A stretch of 34,176 bases of DNA, taken from the NCBI RefSeq assembly GCF_030682515.1, contig NZ_JAUXOD010000013.1:1-34176 (forward strand). The letters run 5' to 3'. Each line of letters begins with the position of its first letter. Positions within the stretch are counted from its first letter, which is position 1. The notes below the pieces were generated by a model that had not been told where the DNA came from, did no database searches, and worked only from the letters and a program-made list of their open reading frames with translations. This stretch comes from Hoeflea sp. (GTDB taxonomy: Bacteria > Pseudomonadota > Alphaproteobacteria > Rhizobiales > Rhizobiaceae). Made by a program: the position numbers and the translations under genes. Shown in pieces: positions 18,748 to 27,047 of the stretch.

Positions 18748-19701
18748 ATGACACGCAAGACATCACAGGCTGCGGGCGATGGCCGCGACGAGGCGGATGC
18801 CGCCCGGCCGGCGCGCAGCTTCCGCATCGGCGCGCATCTGGTCGCCGCGCGGCCGCTCGAGCCGGGGCTCTATCTGGTCTCCACCCCCATCGGCAACCTG
18901 GGCGACATGACGCTGCGCGGGCTCGAAACGCTGGCGGGCGCCGATCTCATCGCCTGCGAGGACACGCGCGTGAGCCGGGTGCTGCTTGACCGCTACGGCA
19001 TTGCGACACGGCCCTACGCCTATCACGAGCACAATGCCGAGCGCGCCGGACCCAAGCTGATGGCGGCGCTCGAGGCGGGCAAGAGCGTGGCGCTGATTTC
19101 CGACGCCGGCACACCGCTTATCTCGGACCCGGGCTACCGGCTGTCGCAGGGTGCGATCGTGGCCGGGGTGCCGGTGATCCCGATCCCTGGCGCGTCGGCG
19201 CCGATGGCGGCCCTTGTGGCCTCGGGCCTGCCGAGCGACGCCTTCCTGTTCGCGGGTTTCCTGCCGTCCAAGGACAAGGCGCGGCGCGACCGGCTGGCCT
19301 CGCTCGCCGCCACGGAGGCGACGCTGATGGTCTTCGAGAGCCCCAACCGGCTGGCCGCCTGCCTGAAATCCGCGGCCGATGTGCTCGGCCCCGACCGGCC
19401 GGCGGCGGTCTGCCGGGAACTGACGAAGGCCTATGAGGAGATCCGGCGCGGCACGCTGGGCGAACTGGCGGCCAGTTACGAGGGCGAGACCGTGCGCGGC
19501 GAGATCGTGCTGGTGATCGGCCCCGGCTCCGCGCCGCAGCCCTCCGACGCGGATGTCGCGGCGGTGCTCGAAAGGCTCGCCCGGGAGTTGCCCGCCGGCA
19601 AGGCTGCCACCGAAGCGGCACGGCTCACCGGCCAGCCGCGCAAGGATCTCTATCAGCGGCTTCTCGCCATGAAGTCCGGCCCTCCCAGGGATGAGGCGTG
19701 A
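18748..19701 (+). CDS. rsmI: 16S rRNA (cytidine(1402)-2'-O)-methyltransferase RsmI
   Basis: Methylates the 2'-OH of C1402 in the decoding centre of 16S rRNA. It is 317 residues long with tetrapyrrole-methylase-fold motifs: LYLVSTPIGNLGDMTLRGLE at the N-terminus, IACEDTRVSRVLLDRYGI, ALISDAGTPLISDPGYRL and IPGASAPMAALVASGLPSD. The ATG at 18748 (MTRKTSQ) has GGAGCGG upstream. It carries an N-terminal extension of about 40 residues before the conserved fold, as in other rhizobial homologues. Its stop overlaps the GTG of yraN. Confidence 0.95.
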   Translation: MTRKTSQAAGDGRDEADAARPARSFRIGAHLVAARPLEPGLYLVSTPIGNLGDMTLRGLETLAGADLIACEDTRVSRVLLDRYGIATRPYAYHEHNAERAGPKLMAALEAGKSVALISDAGTPLISDPGYRLSQGAIVAGVPVIPIPGASAPMAALVASGLPSDAFLFAGFLPSKDKARRDRLASLAATEATLMVFESPNRLAACLKSAADVLGPDRPAAVCRELTKAYEEIRRGTLGELAASYEGETVRGEIVLVIGPGSAPQPSDADVAAVLERLARELPAGKAATEAARLTGQPRKDLYQRLLAMKSGPPRDEA

Positions 19702-20066
19702 GGCCGGCCGGCAAGCTTGAGAGCAAGCGGCGCTTCGAGCGCAAGGGCCGGCGCGCCGAATGGATGGCCGCGCTGGCGCTGATGCTGAAGGGCTACCGGA
19801 TCGTGGCCTTGCGCTACAAGACGCCCTCGGGCGAGATCGACATCGTGGCGCGCAAGGGCGATCTCGTCGCGCTCGTCGAGGTCAAGGCGCGCCGCGACCT
19901 CGTCTCCGGCGTCGATGCCGTGAGTTACGCCGCCCAGCGGCGGATCGCGGCGGCCGGAGCGCTCTTTATCAGCCGGCAACCGGACTCGGCCCGGCTTTCC
20001 TGGCGCTGCGACATCGTCGTGGTCAGCCCCTGGCGCTGGCCGCAGCATCTGGAAGACGCGTTCTGA
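19698..20066 (+). CDS. yraN: YraN/UPF0102 family putative endonuclease
   Basis: A 122-residue protein of the UPF0102 family, an RNase H-like/Holliday-junction-resolvase-like PD-(D/E)XK fold. The likely active site is in GEIDIVARKGDLVALVEVKAR (D of EID and the E-V-K). The biological role is unproven; a DNA-processing nuclease is the usual suggestion. The GTG start sits in the rsmI stop (GTGA), so it is translationally coupled. In many rhizobia gshB follows directly; here about 3.6 kb intervene. Confidence 0.9.
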   Translation: MRPAGKLESKRRFERKGRRAEWMAALALMLKGYRIVALRYKTPSGEIDIVARKGDLVALVEVKARRDLVSGVDAVSYAAQRRIAAAGALFISRQPDSARLSWRCDIVVVSPWRWPQHLEDAF

Positions 20067-20097
20067 GGAATGGTCGGCCCGGCGCCGATTGGCGCAC

Positions 20098-21066
20098 TCA
20101 CCCTGCAGGGCGGGTCACGAAGGCCGCGATCTCATCGCTCACGTCGTCATCATGACCAAGCCAGAGGTGCCCGCCGGTGGGGAAGATCACGAGCCGGGCG
20201 TCGGGGATCAGTCCGGCGATGCGCCGCGCGGTCCCGGCCGTTCCGAAGCGGTCGTCGTCCGCGGAAATGACCAGGGCCCGCGCCCGGATCGACGGCAGAT
20301 CGATGTCGGCCGGACTGCCCGCCATCCTGCCGTCCTGCGCCATGCCTTGCGCGCGGCTCCGGATCGGCATCAGCTCGGCGAGCACGCAGTAGGCCCTCTC
20401 CCGCTCCGGGGCGGAGACGGTCGCGAGCAGCGCCGGATCGGTGGCCAGAAGCGTGCCGATCATCCGCTCGGGCGCAAGGGTCTTCGCGGCCCAGAACCAG
20501 CGGTCCGAGTTGAGCAACCTCTCCACCAGGAACCGTTGCAGTGGGGTGAATTCGACCGGATCGCGGCTGGCAAGGTTCATCGCCGGAACCATCAAGACCA
20601 GATGCGAGCACCGGTCCGGATGGCGGAGCGCGAACTGCGCGGCCGGCAGCGCCCCGGCGGACCCGCCGGCGACCGCGATCCTGTCGATGCCGAGATGGTC
20701 GAGCAGGTCGGCCAACGCATCGGCCTGGTTCTGCGGCGACGGATCGGCCGGGAAATCGCTGCGCAGATAGCCGAAGCGCGAGGGCGCGATGACCTGGAAA
20801 CCGCGGGCAATCAGTCCGCCGGCAAAGCGCAGGCCCTGGTCGAAGCCGCCGCCGGTGCCGTGCAGCATCAGCAAGGGCTGGCCGGTGCCTTCCACCGCAT
20901 ATTCAAGGGCGCCGGACCGGGTTGTCACAAGGCTGCTTTTCCCCGAAATCCGGCCGATGGCTGCGGACATCGCCTCGCGATAGGATCCCGCGGCATAGAA
21001 ACCCAAAGCCGCCACACTGCAGGCGGCGGCGGACCCCACGATCAGACTGCGGCGAGACAGGGACAA
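20098..21066 (-). CDS. Alpha/beta hydrolase with N-terminal signal or anchor
   Basis: A 322-residue alpha/beta hydrolase. The nucleophile elbow GGSAGA (serine), the oxyanion region LLMLHGTGGGFDQG, an acid loop ISADDDRFG and the catalytic His in GGHLWLGHDDD are present. The first 30 residues (MSLSRRSLIVGSAAACSVAALGF) form a twin-arginine-like signal or membrane anchor, so it is probably exported or periplasmic. Substrate unknown; esterase or lipase activity would be the default guess. It converges with yraN. Confidence 0.87.
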   Translation of the reverse strand: MSLSRRSLIVGSAAACSVAALGFYAAGSYREAMSAAIGRISGKSSLVTTRSGALEYAVEGTGQPLLMLHGTGGGFDQGLRFAGGLIARGFQVIAPSRFGYLRSDFPADPSPQNQADALADLLDHLGIDRIAVAGGSAGALPAAQFALRHPDRCSHLVLMVPAMNLASRDPVEFTPLQRFLVERLLNSDRWFWAAKTLAPERMIGTLLATDPALLATVSAPERERAYCVLAELMPIRSRAQGMAQDGRMAGSPADIDLPSIRARALVISADDDRFGTAGTARRIAGLIPDARLVIFPTGGHLWLGHDDDVSDEIAAFVTRPAG

Positions 21067-21175
21067 GTGCGCGCCCTCACATCCAAGCTCCGCAGCCTAG
21101 CCGGAACCGGCCGACTGGCCATGACATGGGTCAAGGCAAATGCGGCCGCCGGCCGGACCATGACACCATCATTCG

Positions 21176-21409
21176 TCAGCGATCCGTCGAAAGGCGGCCG
21201 GACGAGCGGGACAGCGACCGCCGCCAGATCCGGGTTGATGCTTCAGCGGCTGCATCGAAGCGCGACGCCAGCCACTCGACGCCAAGATAGATCAGCCGGG
21301 CGCCGCGCCCGCCATGCAGTTCCATGAACGCGTCCTCCGCGGAGCGGCCGCCCGCGCGGCGGGACGGTTCAAACGGACGGCGGGTCGGGCCGATGGCGTA
21401 GATGATCAT
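21176..21409 (-). CDS. Small protein of unknown function, divergent from lysR
   Basis: A 77-residue ORF beginning MIIYAIGPTRRPFEPS. AGGAGAG stands 6 bp before the ATG, which is why I keep it although the sequence is not recognised. It contains no evident domain. It is basic at the C-terminus and lies divergent from the LysR gene with about 100 bp between them, the classical position for a LysR target. The alternative is that it is non-coding. Confidence 0.5.
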   Translation of the reverse strand: MIIYAIGPTRRPFEPSRRAGGRSAEDAFMELHGGRGARLIYLGVEWLASRFDAAAEASTRIWRRSLSRSSGRLSTDR

Positions 21410-21513
21410 AGGCGGCTCTCCTGTCGCAAGCCGTGTCGGGACTGGCTTGACCTCAGGGAAATTTACTGGCTCGCTGCCACGCATGGAATGAAACGGTTTG
21501 AAAGGATCTTTTC

Positions 21514-22335
21514 ATGCATGAAAATGCCGGATGGGATGATCTGCGGCTGTTCCTTGCGGTCGCGCGGGAGGGAGGCCTGTCGCCGGCAGCCCGGACGACG
21601 GGGCGAAGCGCCGCGACGCTCGGGCGGCGCATGCTGGCGCTGGAGCGGTCGATGGGCCGCGAACTTTTCATCCGGCACGAGCGCGGCTACGAGCTGACAG
21701 CCGAGGCGCGCCTGCTCGTCGAGGAACTGACCCAGATCGAGACCCGGATCACCCGGGTGACTGCGGCGCGGCGCGACTTGGAGCGGCCGCTGGTCAAGGT
21801 CTCCGCCGGCACCTGGACCACCCTCGCCCTGCTCGACGACCTCGATGTCCTCACCGGCAGCCCGGCGGACATCAGGCTCCGGTTCGTCTCCTCCGAAGCC
21901 CGGCTCGACATTGCCCGCCGCGAGGTCCTCATCGGCATCCGCAATGCGCGGCCGACCGGGGACAGCCTGGCCGGGCGGAGCCTGTCGCGCGTCGAATTCG
22001 CGGCCTATGCCCGGCCCGGCGCCCCGGACCGCTGGATCAAGGTGCTGGCCGACACGCCCTCGGCGCGCTGGCTCGACAGGATGGTGGGCAAGGACGCCGT
22101 CTGCGAGGTCAACGCGCCGCGCAACAGCCTCGACCTGGCGCTAGCCGGCAAGGGCATGGCGCTGCTGCCGACCTTCATCGGCGACCGGCAGAGCGGGCTC
22201 GGACAGGTGGGCGGCACGATCGCCGAGCTGGCCCACGACCGCTGGATCGTCACCCACCAGGACGACCGGCATCTTCCCGAAGTCCGCCGCACCATCGACC
22301 GGCTGTGCCGGGTGCTGGATGGGCGGGGCCGGTAG
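21514..22335 (+). CDS. LysR-family transcriptional regulator
   Basis: A 273-residue LysR protein. It has an N-terminal winged helix (WDDLRLFLAVAREGGLSPAA, SAATLGRRMLALERSMGRELF, HERGYELTAEA) and a substrate-binding domain that ends near RRTIDRLCRVL. The domain is shorter than the usual ~300-residue member, as in the rhizobial subgroup whose linker runs straight into the effector domain. AAAGGATC precedes the ATG. Its target is probably the divergent small gene or the adjacent hydrolase; the effector is unknown. Confidence 0.9.
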   Translation: MHENAGWDDLRLFLAVAREGGLSPAARTTGRSAATLGRRMLALERSMGRELFIRHERGYELTAEARLLVEELTQIETRITRVTAARRDLERPLVKVSAGTWTTLALLDDLDVLTGSPADIRLRFVSSEARLDIARREVLIGIRNARPTGDSLAGRSLSRVEFAAYARPGAPDRWIKVLADTPSARWLDRMVGKDAVCEVNAPRNSLDLALAGKGMALLPTFIGDRQSGLGQVGGTIAELAHDRWIVTHQDDRHLPEVRRTIDRLCRVLDGRGR

Positions 22336-22449
22336 GGATATGGGAGCGGATGGGTGGCGCGCCTGACGGCGGGGCGGCGGAGAGCTGTTTCTTGGGGCTT
22401 TTTGCTCATTTGAGCCTTAGGTGATTACCCGGCGCTCAGCCTTGCACGG

Positions 22450-22481
22450 TTGACAACCTCCTTGGAGTTTCTTTCTATACT
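22450..22481 (+). promoter_or_regulatory. Possible promoter of the OmpA-domain gene
   Basis: TTGACA (22450-22455) and TATACT (22476-22481) are good hexamers, but 20 bp apart, which is longer than ideal. A hairpin CATGCCGA/TCGGCATG (22499-22506 and 22515-22522) lies just downstream in the presumed leader. Confidence 0.35.
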
Positions 22482-22629
22482 GGCGGAAAGTTCCCCCCCA
22501 TGCCGATTGAGAATTCGGCATGGCACATGTCACGAAGATCATGACCGCTGTGGAATAATGCGCAGTTCGACACGCGCTGAACTTGATTTTATCGAGCAGA
22601 GCCCTGCCGGAAACAGGAAAGGCAAAGAC

Positions 22630-23541
22630 ATGATGCTGCGCACCCTGTTCGCCCTATTTATTGCAGCAGGCCTGTCTCTACCGGTCACGCGGCTGGCCGC
22701 GCAGGAAAATTTGACGCCGGTGATCGAACCCTATGCCGGGTCCGAGGAGCGCGTTCGCGAGCGCGTGACGGAAGCCTATGGCCGCACGGCGCGGGTCATC
22801 GGGCTCGAGGACGGCAAGGTGCTCGACGAACGCTTCGAGGGACGCGTGCTGCTCATGCGGTTTCGCAATCCCGCCGACCGCTCGACATTCGAGATCATGA
22901 CCAATTACAGGCAGGCGCTGGAGGCCCGCGGCTTTACTGTCGAATGGCAATGCGAATCCCGGCCGCTTTGCGGCAACAGCTCCGACGGCGGCTGGGTCAA
23001 GCGCAACGGCATGAATCTCGGTCTGGGGCGCGAGATCGGTTATTTTACCGGCCAGATGCCCTATGAAGGCGGAACGGTGTTCGTTTCGGTCGGGGTGGAG
23101 CGCTCCAACCACTATGTCCAGGTGCTTCAGTCCGATGCGATGGAGACCGGCCAAGTCCGCGTCCTGGATGCCGAGGCCATGGCCTCGTCCCTCGACGCGC
23201 AAGGCAAGATCACGGTCGAGAACATCTATTTCGATTTCGGAAAGGCAGAGCTTCTGCCCGAATCCGACGAGGCCATCGCCGAGATCGCCCGGCTTCTGTC
23301 CGACCGGGTCGCGATTGGCCTTTATGTCGTGGGCCATACCGACAGCGTCGGCGGTTTTGAGGCGAACCTCTCGCTTGCTCGCGAAAGGGCCGCTGCAGTG
23401 GTCAGCGCGCTTGAAAATCGTCACGGGGTGGCGACGGGGCGGGCCGTTCCCGCCGGCGTCGGACCGCTCGCCCCCGTCGCCAGCAATGCGACCGAAGCCG
23501 GCCGCGCGCTCAACCGCCGGGTCGAGATCGTTCTGCGGTAG
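22630..23541 (+). CDS. OmpA-domain envelope protein with DUF4892-like N-terminal half
   Basis: A 303-residue exported protein. A signal peptide (MMLRTLFALFIAAGLSLPVTRLAAQ) is followed by a domain of about 150 residues resembling DUF4892. A C-terminal OmpA-type peptidoglycan-binding domain follows (ENIYFDFGKAELLPES, VGHTDSVGGFEANLSLARERA, AGRALNRRVEIVL). It likely sits in the outer membrane or periplasm bound to peptidoglycan. The ATG was chosen because AGGAAAGG precedes it and a signal peptide follows; the open frame upstream has no such signal. Not in an obvious operon. Confidence 0.87.
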   Translation: MMLRTLFALFIAAGLSLPVTRLAAQENLTPVIEPYAGSEERVRERVTEAYGRTARVIGLEDGKVLDERFEGRVLLMRFRNPADRSTFEIMTNYRQALEARGFTVEWQCESRPLCGNSSDGGWVKRNGMNLGLGREIGYFTGQMPYEGGTVFVSVGVERSNHYVQVLQSDAMETGQVRVLDAEAMASSLDAQGKITVENIYFDFGKAELLPESDEAIAEIARLLSDRVAIGLYVVGHTDSVGGFEANLSLARERAAAVVSALENRHGVATGRAVPAGVGPLAPVASNATEAGRALNRRVEIVLR

Positions 23542-23711
23542 GGCAGGGCGCTGCCGCCGACATTCATCCGCCGCGCCATCCAACGAAAACCTGCGGATCA
23601 GCCAGCCGTGCCCCCCCACTCCTCGTTGTCCAAATTCCACCCCTCCCCCGTTGCAAACGCCCCCCCTCAGCGCCTATGTGATCCCATCAGAGTGGCGGAG
23701 ATTTTTGACCC

Positions 23712-24659
23712 ATGAGCAAGATCCGGAATGTCGCGGTCCAGATGGACCATGTGAGGTCGATCAGGATTGCGGGGGATTCGACCTTCGCCATGTCGCTGGA
23801 GGCGCAAAGCCGCGGCTACAAGCTGTTTCACTACACGCCCGACCAGCTGTCGATGCGTGATGGCGAGATCGAGGCGGTGGCCGAACCGATGATCCTCAGG
23901 GATGTCGAGGGCGACCATTTCGAGCTCGGGCCGCAGGAAAAGATCAAGCTTGCGGACATGGACGTGGTGCTCCTGCGCCAGGATCCGCCGTTCGACATGG
24001 CCTACATCACCTCGACGCATCTGCTTGAGCGGGTGCATCCGAAGACGCTTGTGGTCAACGACCCGGCCTGGGTGCGCAACTCGCCCGAGAAGATCTTCGT
24101 CACCGAATTTCCCGACCTGATGCCCAAGACGCTGATCTCGCGCGATCCGGCGACGATCAACGCCTTCCGCGCGGAAGTGGGCGACATGATCCTCAAGCCG
24201 CTCTACGGCAATGGCGGCGCCGGCGTGTTCCACGTCAAGCCCGACGACCGCAACCTGGCCTCGCTCTTGGAAATGTTCGCGCAGATGTACCGCGAGCCGT
24301 TCATCGCCCAGGAATATCTGCCCAAGGTCCGGGCCGGCGACAAGCGCATCATCCTCATTGACGGCGCGCCGGTGGGCGCCATCAACCGGGTGCCGGCCGA
24401 GCATGATTCGCGCTCCAACATGCATGTCGGCGGCCGCGCCGAACATTCGGAGCTCACGCCCCGCGAGCAGGAAATCTGCGCCCGCATCGGCCCGTCGCTC
24501 AAGGCCCGCGGCTTCATCCTGGTGGGCATCGACATCATCGGCGACAAGATGACCGAGATCAACGTGACCTCCCCCACCGGCCTGCGCGAGATCCGCAAGT
24601 TCGGCGGCCCGGACGTGGCGTCCCTGTTCTGGGACGCGGTGGAAAGCAAGCGCTCCTGA
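23712..24659 (+). CDS. gshB: Glutathione synthetase
   Basis: Joins gamma-glutamylcysteine and glycine with ATP to make glutathione. It is 315 residues long with an ATP-grasp fold. Family blocks include [19 protein letters not shown], the SMRDGEI loop, [57 protein letters not shown] and [12 protein letters not shown]. The start [13 protein letters not shown] has GGAG upstream. In rhizobia gshB is normally found near rsmI, yraN and comM, as here apart from the inserted hydrolase-LysR-OmpA block. Confidence 0.96.
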   Translation: MSKIRNVAVQMDHVRSIRIAGDSTFAMSLEAQSRGYKLFHYTPDQLSMRDGEIEAVAEPMILRDVEGDHFELGPQEKIKLADMDVVLLRQDPPFDMAYITSTHLLERVHPKTLVVNDPAWVRNSPEKIFVTEFPDLMPKTLISRDPATINAFRAEVGDMILKPLYGNGGAGVFHVKPDDRNLASLLEMFAQMYREPFIAQEYLPKVRAGDKRIILIDGAPVGAINRVPAEHDSRSNMHVGGRAEHSELTPREQEICARIGPSLKARGFILVGIDIIGDKMTEINVTSPTGLREIRKFGGPDVASLFWDAVESKRS

Positions 24660-24826
24660 GGCGGGCGCCCCGCGCGGGCGCCACCATCGCCCGATTTGCT
24701 GCCGGCCGCGTTGGCACCCGGGCCTGTCCGCGCGGTCGGGGAACCTTGACCATTCAGGACAGGATGTTCCCGCCCTACAACCCGGCACAACCACACTCCC
24801 CCTAAAAGTGCAATCGTTGCCATATT

Positions 24827-24841
24827 GTTCTTGTTTTGCTC
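24827..24841. promoter_or_regulatory. Candidate LexA (SOS) box upstream of comM
   Basis: GTTC (24827-24830), seven bases, GCTC (24838-24841) differs by one base from the alphaproteobacterial SOS box GTTC-N7-GTTC. comM is a known LexA target in some alphaproteobacteria. It lies about 110 bp before the comM ATG. Confidence 0.5.
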
Positions 24842-24949
24842 CGCATACCGTGCTTCACTGGAATCTGATCGCGCATAACGGGAATTTTTGACCATCCCGG
24901 CGCGGCTCGGCAGGCACGATTTCAACGGGCAGGAGAAGGGGCCGGGGAC

Positions 24950-25609
24950 ATGGTTGCGCGGGTCAGTACGGTTTCGTTCCAGGGCATCGAGGCGGTGCCG
25001 GTCGATGTGCAGGTGATGATCGCCCCGGGAAAGGTCGGCATGCACATTGTCGGCCTGCCGGACAAGGCGGTGGCCGAAAGCCGGGAGCGGGTGCAGGCTG
25101 CGCTGCACGCCTCGGGCCTGGCGCTGCCGGCCAAGAAGGTGACCGTCAACCTGGCGCCGGCGGACCTGCCCAAGGAAGGCTCCCACTTCGACCTGCCGAT
25201 CGCGCTCGGGCTGATGGCCGCACTCGGCGCCATCCCGGGCGATGCGCTCGATGGCTATGTGGTGCTGGGCGAGCTCTCGCTTGATGGCACCATCGCTTCC
25301 GTTGCGGGCGCGCTGCCCGCGGCGATCGGCGCCAATGCGCTCGGCAAGGGGCTGATCTGCCCGTCCGCCAGCGGCCCTGAGGCGGCCTGGGCGGGCCAGG
25401 ACATCGACATCATCGCGCCGCGCTCGCTGATTGCCATCGCCAATCACTTCCGCGGCACGCAGGTGCTGGCGCGCCCGGTGCCGGCAATGCGGGCAGCCCC
25501 CCTCAACATGCCCGACATCAACGAGATCAAGGGTCAGGAGACCGCCAAGCGGGCGCTCGAGGTGGCGGCCGCCGGCGGGCACAATCTGATCAGATTATGT
25601 TGCACATAA
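24950..25609 (+). pseudogene. comM: comM/yifB (Mg-chelatase-like competence ATPase) 5' fragment, interrupted by the mobile element
   Basis: ComM is a hexameric helicase promoting branch migration during natural transformation. The 219-residue frame holds the N-terminal domain (FQGIEAVPVDVQVMIAPG, VGLPDKAVAESRERV, LPKEGSHFDLPIALGLMAA, YVVLGELSLDG) and enters the ATPase domain (NEIKGQETAKRALEVAAAGG). Normal ComM continues HNL-L-M-xGPPGSGK, the Walker A. Here homology ends right after HNLI at about 25591, and the frame runs 6 residues into AT-rich element DNA before a stop. No ATPase domain can be made, so the product should be inactive. The remainder of comM is presumably beyond the right end of the window. 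Confidence 0.88.
25583..25609. other. Element/comM junction with two adjacent palindromes (candidate att site)
   Basis: AATCTGATCAGATT (25583-25596) is a perfect 14-bp palindrome straddling the end of comM homology. TTATGT (25595-25600), three bases, ACATAA (25604-25609) is a second perfect inverted repeat. Together they look like a recombinase core and arm site; exact crossover unknown. Confidence 0.45.
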
Positions 25610-25777
25610 CCCTCTGATTTAATTCACTTCCGGGAATTGTGTCGACGACCTAACTCTTATCGGATTTCAATTAGCCGCCGTTCTCAGAGGCCACCAATGC
25701 CTTTTGGACAAATATTTTTAATCTGTAATAATAGAGACTACTCGTTTAGCGCTATCCGCGAGTTCCTGCCTTTGAAA

Positions 25778-25835
25778 GACACTATAACCAGAGGGCATAG
25801 TGCATAGTCGGTCACTACAACTCTAAGTCACTACA
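25778..25835. other. Candidate oriT upstream of the relaxase
   Basis: The 298-bp gap 25610-25907 has no coding sequence. On the bottom strand the core TAGTG occurs three times with similar flanks: complements of GACACTATAACC (25778-25789) and GTCACTACA (25811-25819 and 25827-25835). On the top strand CATAGTGCATAG (25796-25807) adds another. MobV relaxases nick in TAGTGTG-type sequences, usually just upstream of their gene. Confidence 0.4.
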
Positions 25836-25876
25836 TCTATATTTATTTTTTGCTTTATTTTTAATTCGCCGACATG

Positions 25877-25901
25877 TACTCTTATTCTATTATTCAGAGT
25901 A
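25877..25901. promoter_or_regulatory. Inverted repeat just upstream of the relaxase start
   Basis: TACTCT (25877-25882) and AGAGTA (25896-25901) flank 13 bases, ending 6 bp before the ATG. This may be an operator or the relaxase's own regulatory site. It covers the probable ribosome-binding region, where only a weak CAGAG is seen. Confidence 0.35.
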
Positions 25902-25907
25902 TATTAA

Positions 25908-27047
25908 ATGGCATATCAATTTGTACATCTCGATTTATGGTCTCGCAAAGCTGACGCCAAAGGTCGTTCGACTTCATTCATTTTCGACGAAGCCAGTCGC
26001 AAGCCGATAGCCTGCGTTCACGTCCCTGACCCAAAACCTTCGACAACCCTATATGGCGTTGGCATAGAAGAGGCTCGGCAGATGCACGATGCTGCCACCG
26101 CGATCGCAGCAACCACGGTAAAGGGCAAACCTCGGAAAATCCGTGCGGATCAGAAAACCCTCCATACCGTCGTCGCGTCACATCCATACACCGTTGAGGA
26201 AGTTCGAGGTGATAGAGCGAAGCTCGCTGAGGTTCGCGAATGGGAACGCCTATCGATCGCATGGCTGCGCGAGCAATATGGTCCAGCTCTCAAGACCGTA
26301 ATTCGGCACACTGATGAAAAACAGTGGCACATACACGCGTACATAATTCCGACCGCCGACCCCGAAATGAAGGCGATGGGTTTTCATCCGGGCACGATCG
26401 CAAAGCGAGTGGTCAAGGCCGCTGGACCTCGTCCAGGCGAAGACGCCAAAGCGCTGAACAAACGTTCTGATGTCGCCTACAAATCCGCTATGCGCGAATG
26501 GCAAGATTCTTATCATGATGCCGTTGCCGCACCGTGTGGGCTGACACGCCTGGGGCCAGCCCGTCGTCGGCTATCACGAGAAGAATGGAAAGCCGAGCAG
26601 GCTCAAGCTGGCGCTCTCAAGAAAGCTCTCGATCGGGCAGCCGACGTCGAAACAAAAGGCCAAGCCTACATTGATCGAACGAAAGCCGCGGCAGCTTCAC
26701 TGAAAGCTGAAGCGGAGGCAAAGGCTGCCCGGTCTCAGGGTGTCGGCGGCGCGGTTCGCGCGGTCGTCGACGGAATTCAAGAGTCTCGCATTCGGGATCA
26801 AATTCGTCGCGAATTCGCCCAGGATATTTCAGCGACGAGTGCAGCGCTCAAAAAACTGAAGGCTGAAGTCGCGAGAGAACAAGATGCGCGGCGCAATGCC
26901 GATAAATCGGCGGCCGATGCTCGTTATGTCAGTCGTCAACAATCAGCTCGGTTGGCCAATGCAAATCAGGAAATTCGACGGCTATCCAATGCTCTTACGG
27001 CAGCGCTGGACGAGCAGACCCCGATCAATGGGGGGATGGTGCCATGA
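25908..27047 (+). CDS. MobV (Mob/Pre)-type relaxase
   Basis: A 379-residue relaxase that would nick oriT and pilot the strand during conjugative mobilization. The metal-binding motif HTDEKQWHIHAYIIP (residues 134-148) matches the MobV HxDExxPHxH pattern, except that W replaces the usual P. The N-terminal Mob/Pre domain covers about residues 1-215. The rest (about 220-375) is rich in Ala, Lys, Glu and Arg and predicted to form long coiled coils, as in other Mob/Pre proteins. It is the first gene of an operon in which each junction overlaps by 4 bp. Its codon usage is AT-richer than that of the chromosome on the left. Confidence 0.83.
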   Translation: MAYQFVHLDLWSRKADAKGRSTSFIFDEASRKPIACVHVPDPKPSTTLYGVGIEEARQMHDAATAIAATTVKGKPRKIRADQKTLHTVVASHPYTVEEVRGDRAKLAEVREWERLSIAWLREQYGPALKTVIRHTDEKQWHIHAYIIPTADPEMKAMGFHPGTIAKRVVKAAGPRPGEDAKALNKRSDVAYKSAMREWQDSYHDAVAAPCGLTRLGPARRRLSREEWKAEQAQAGALKKALDRAADVETKGQAYIDRTKAAAASLKAEAEAKAARSQGVGGAVRAVVDGIQESRIRDQIRREFAQDISATSAALKKLKAEVAREQDARRNADKSAADARYVSRQQSARLANANQEIRRLSNALTAALDEQTPINGGMVP

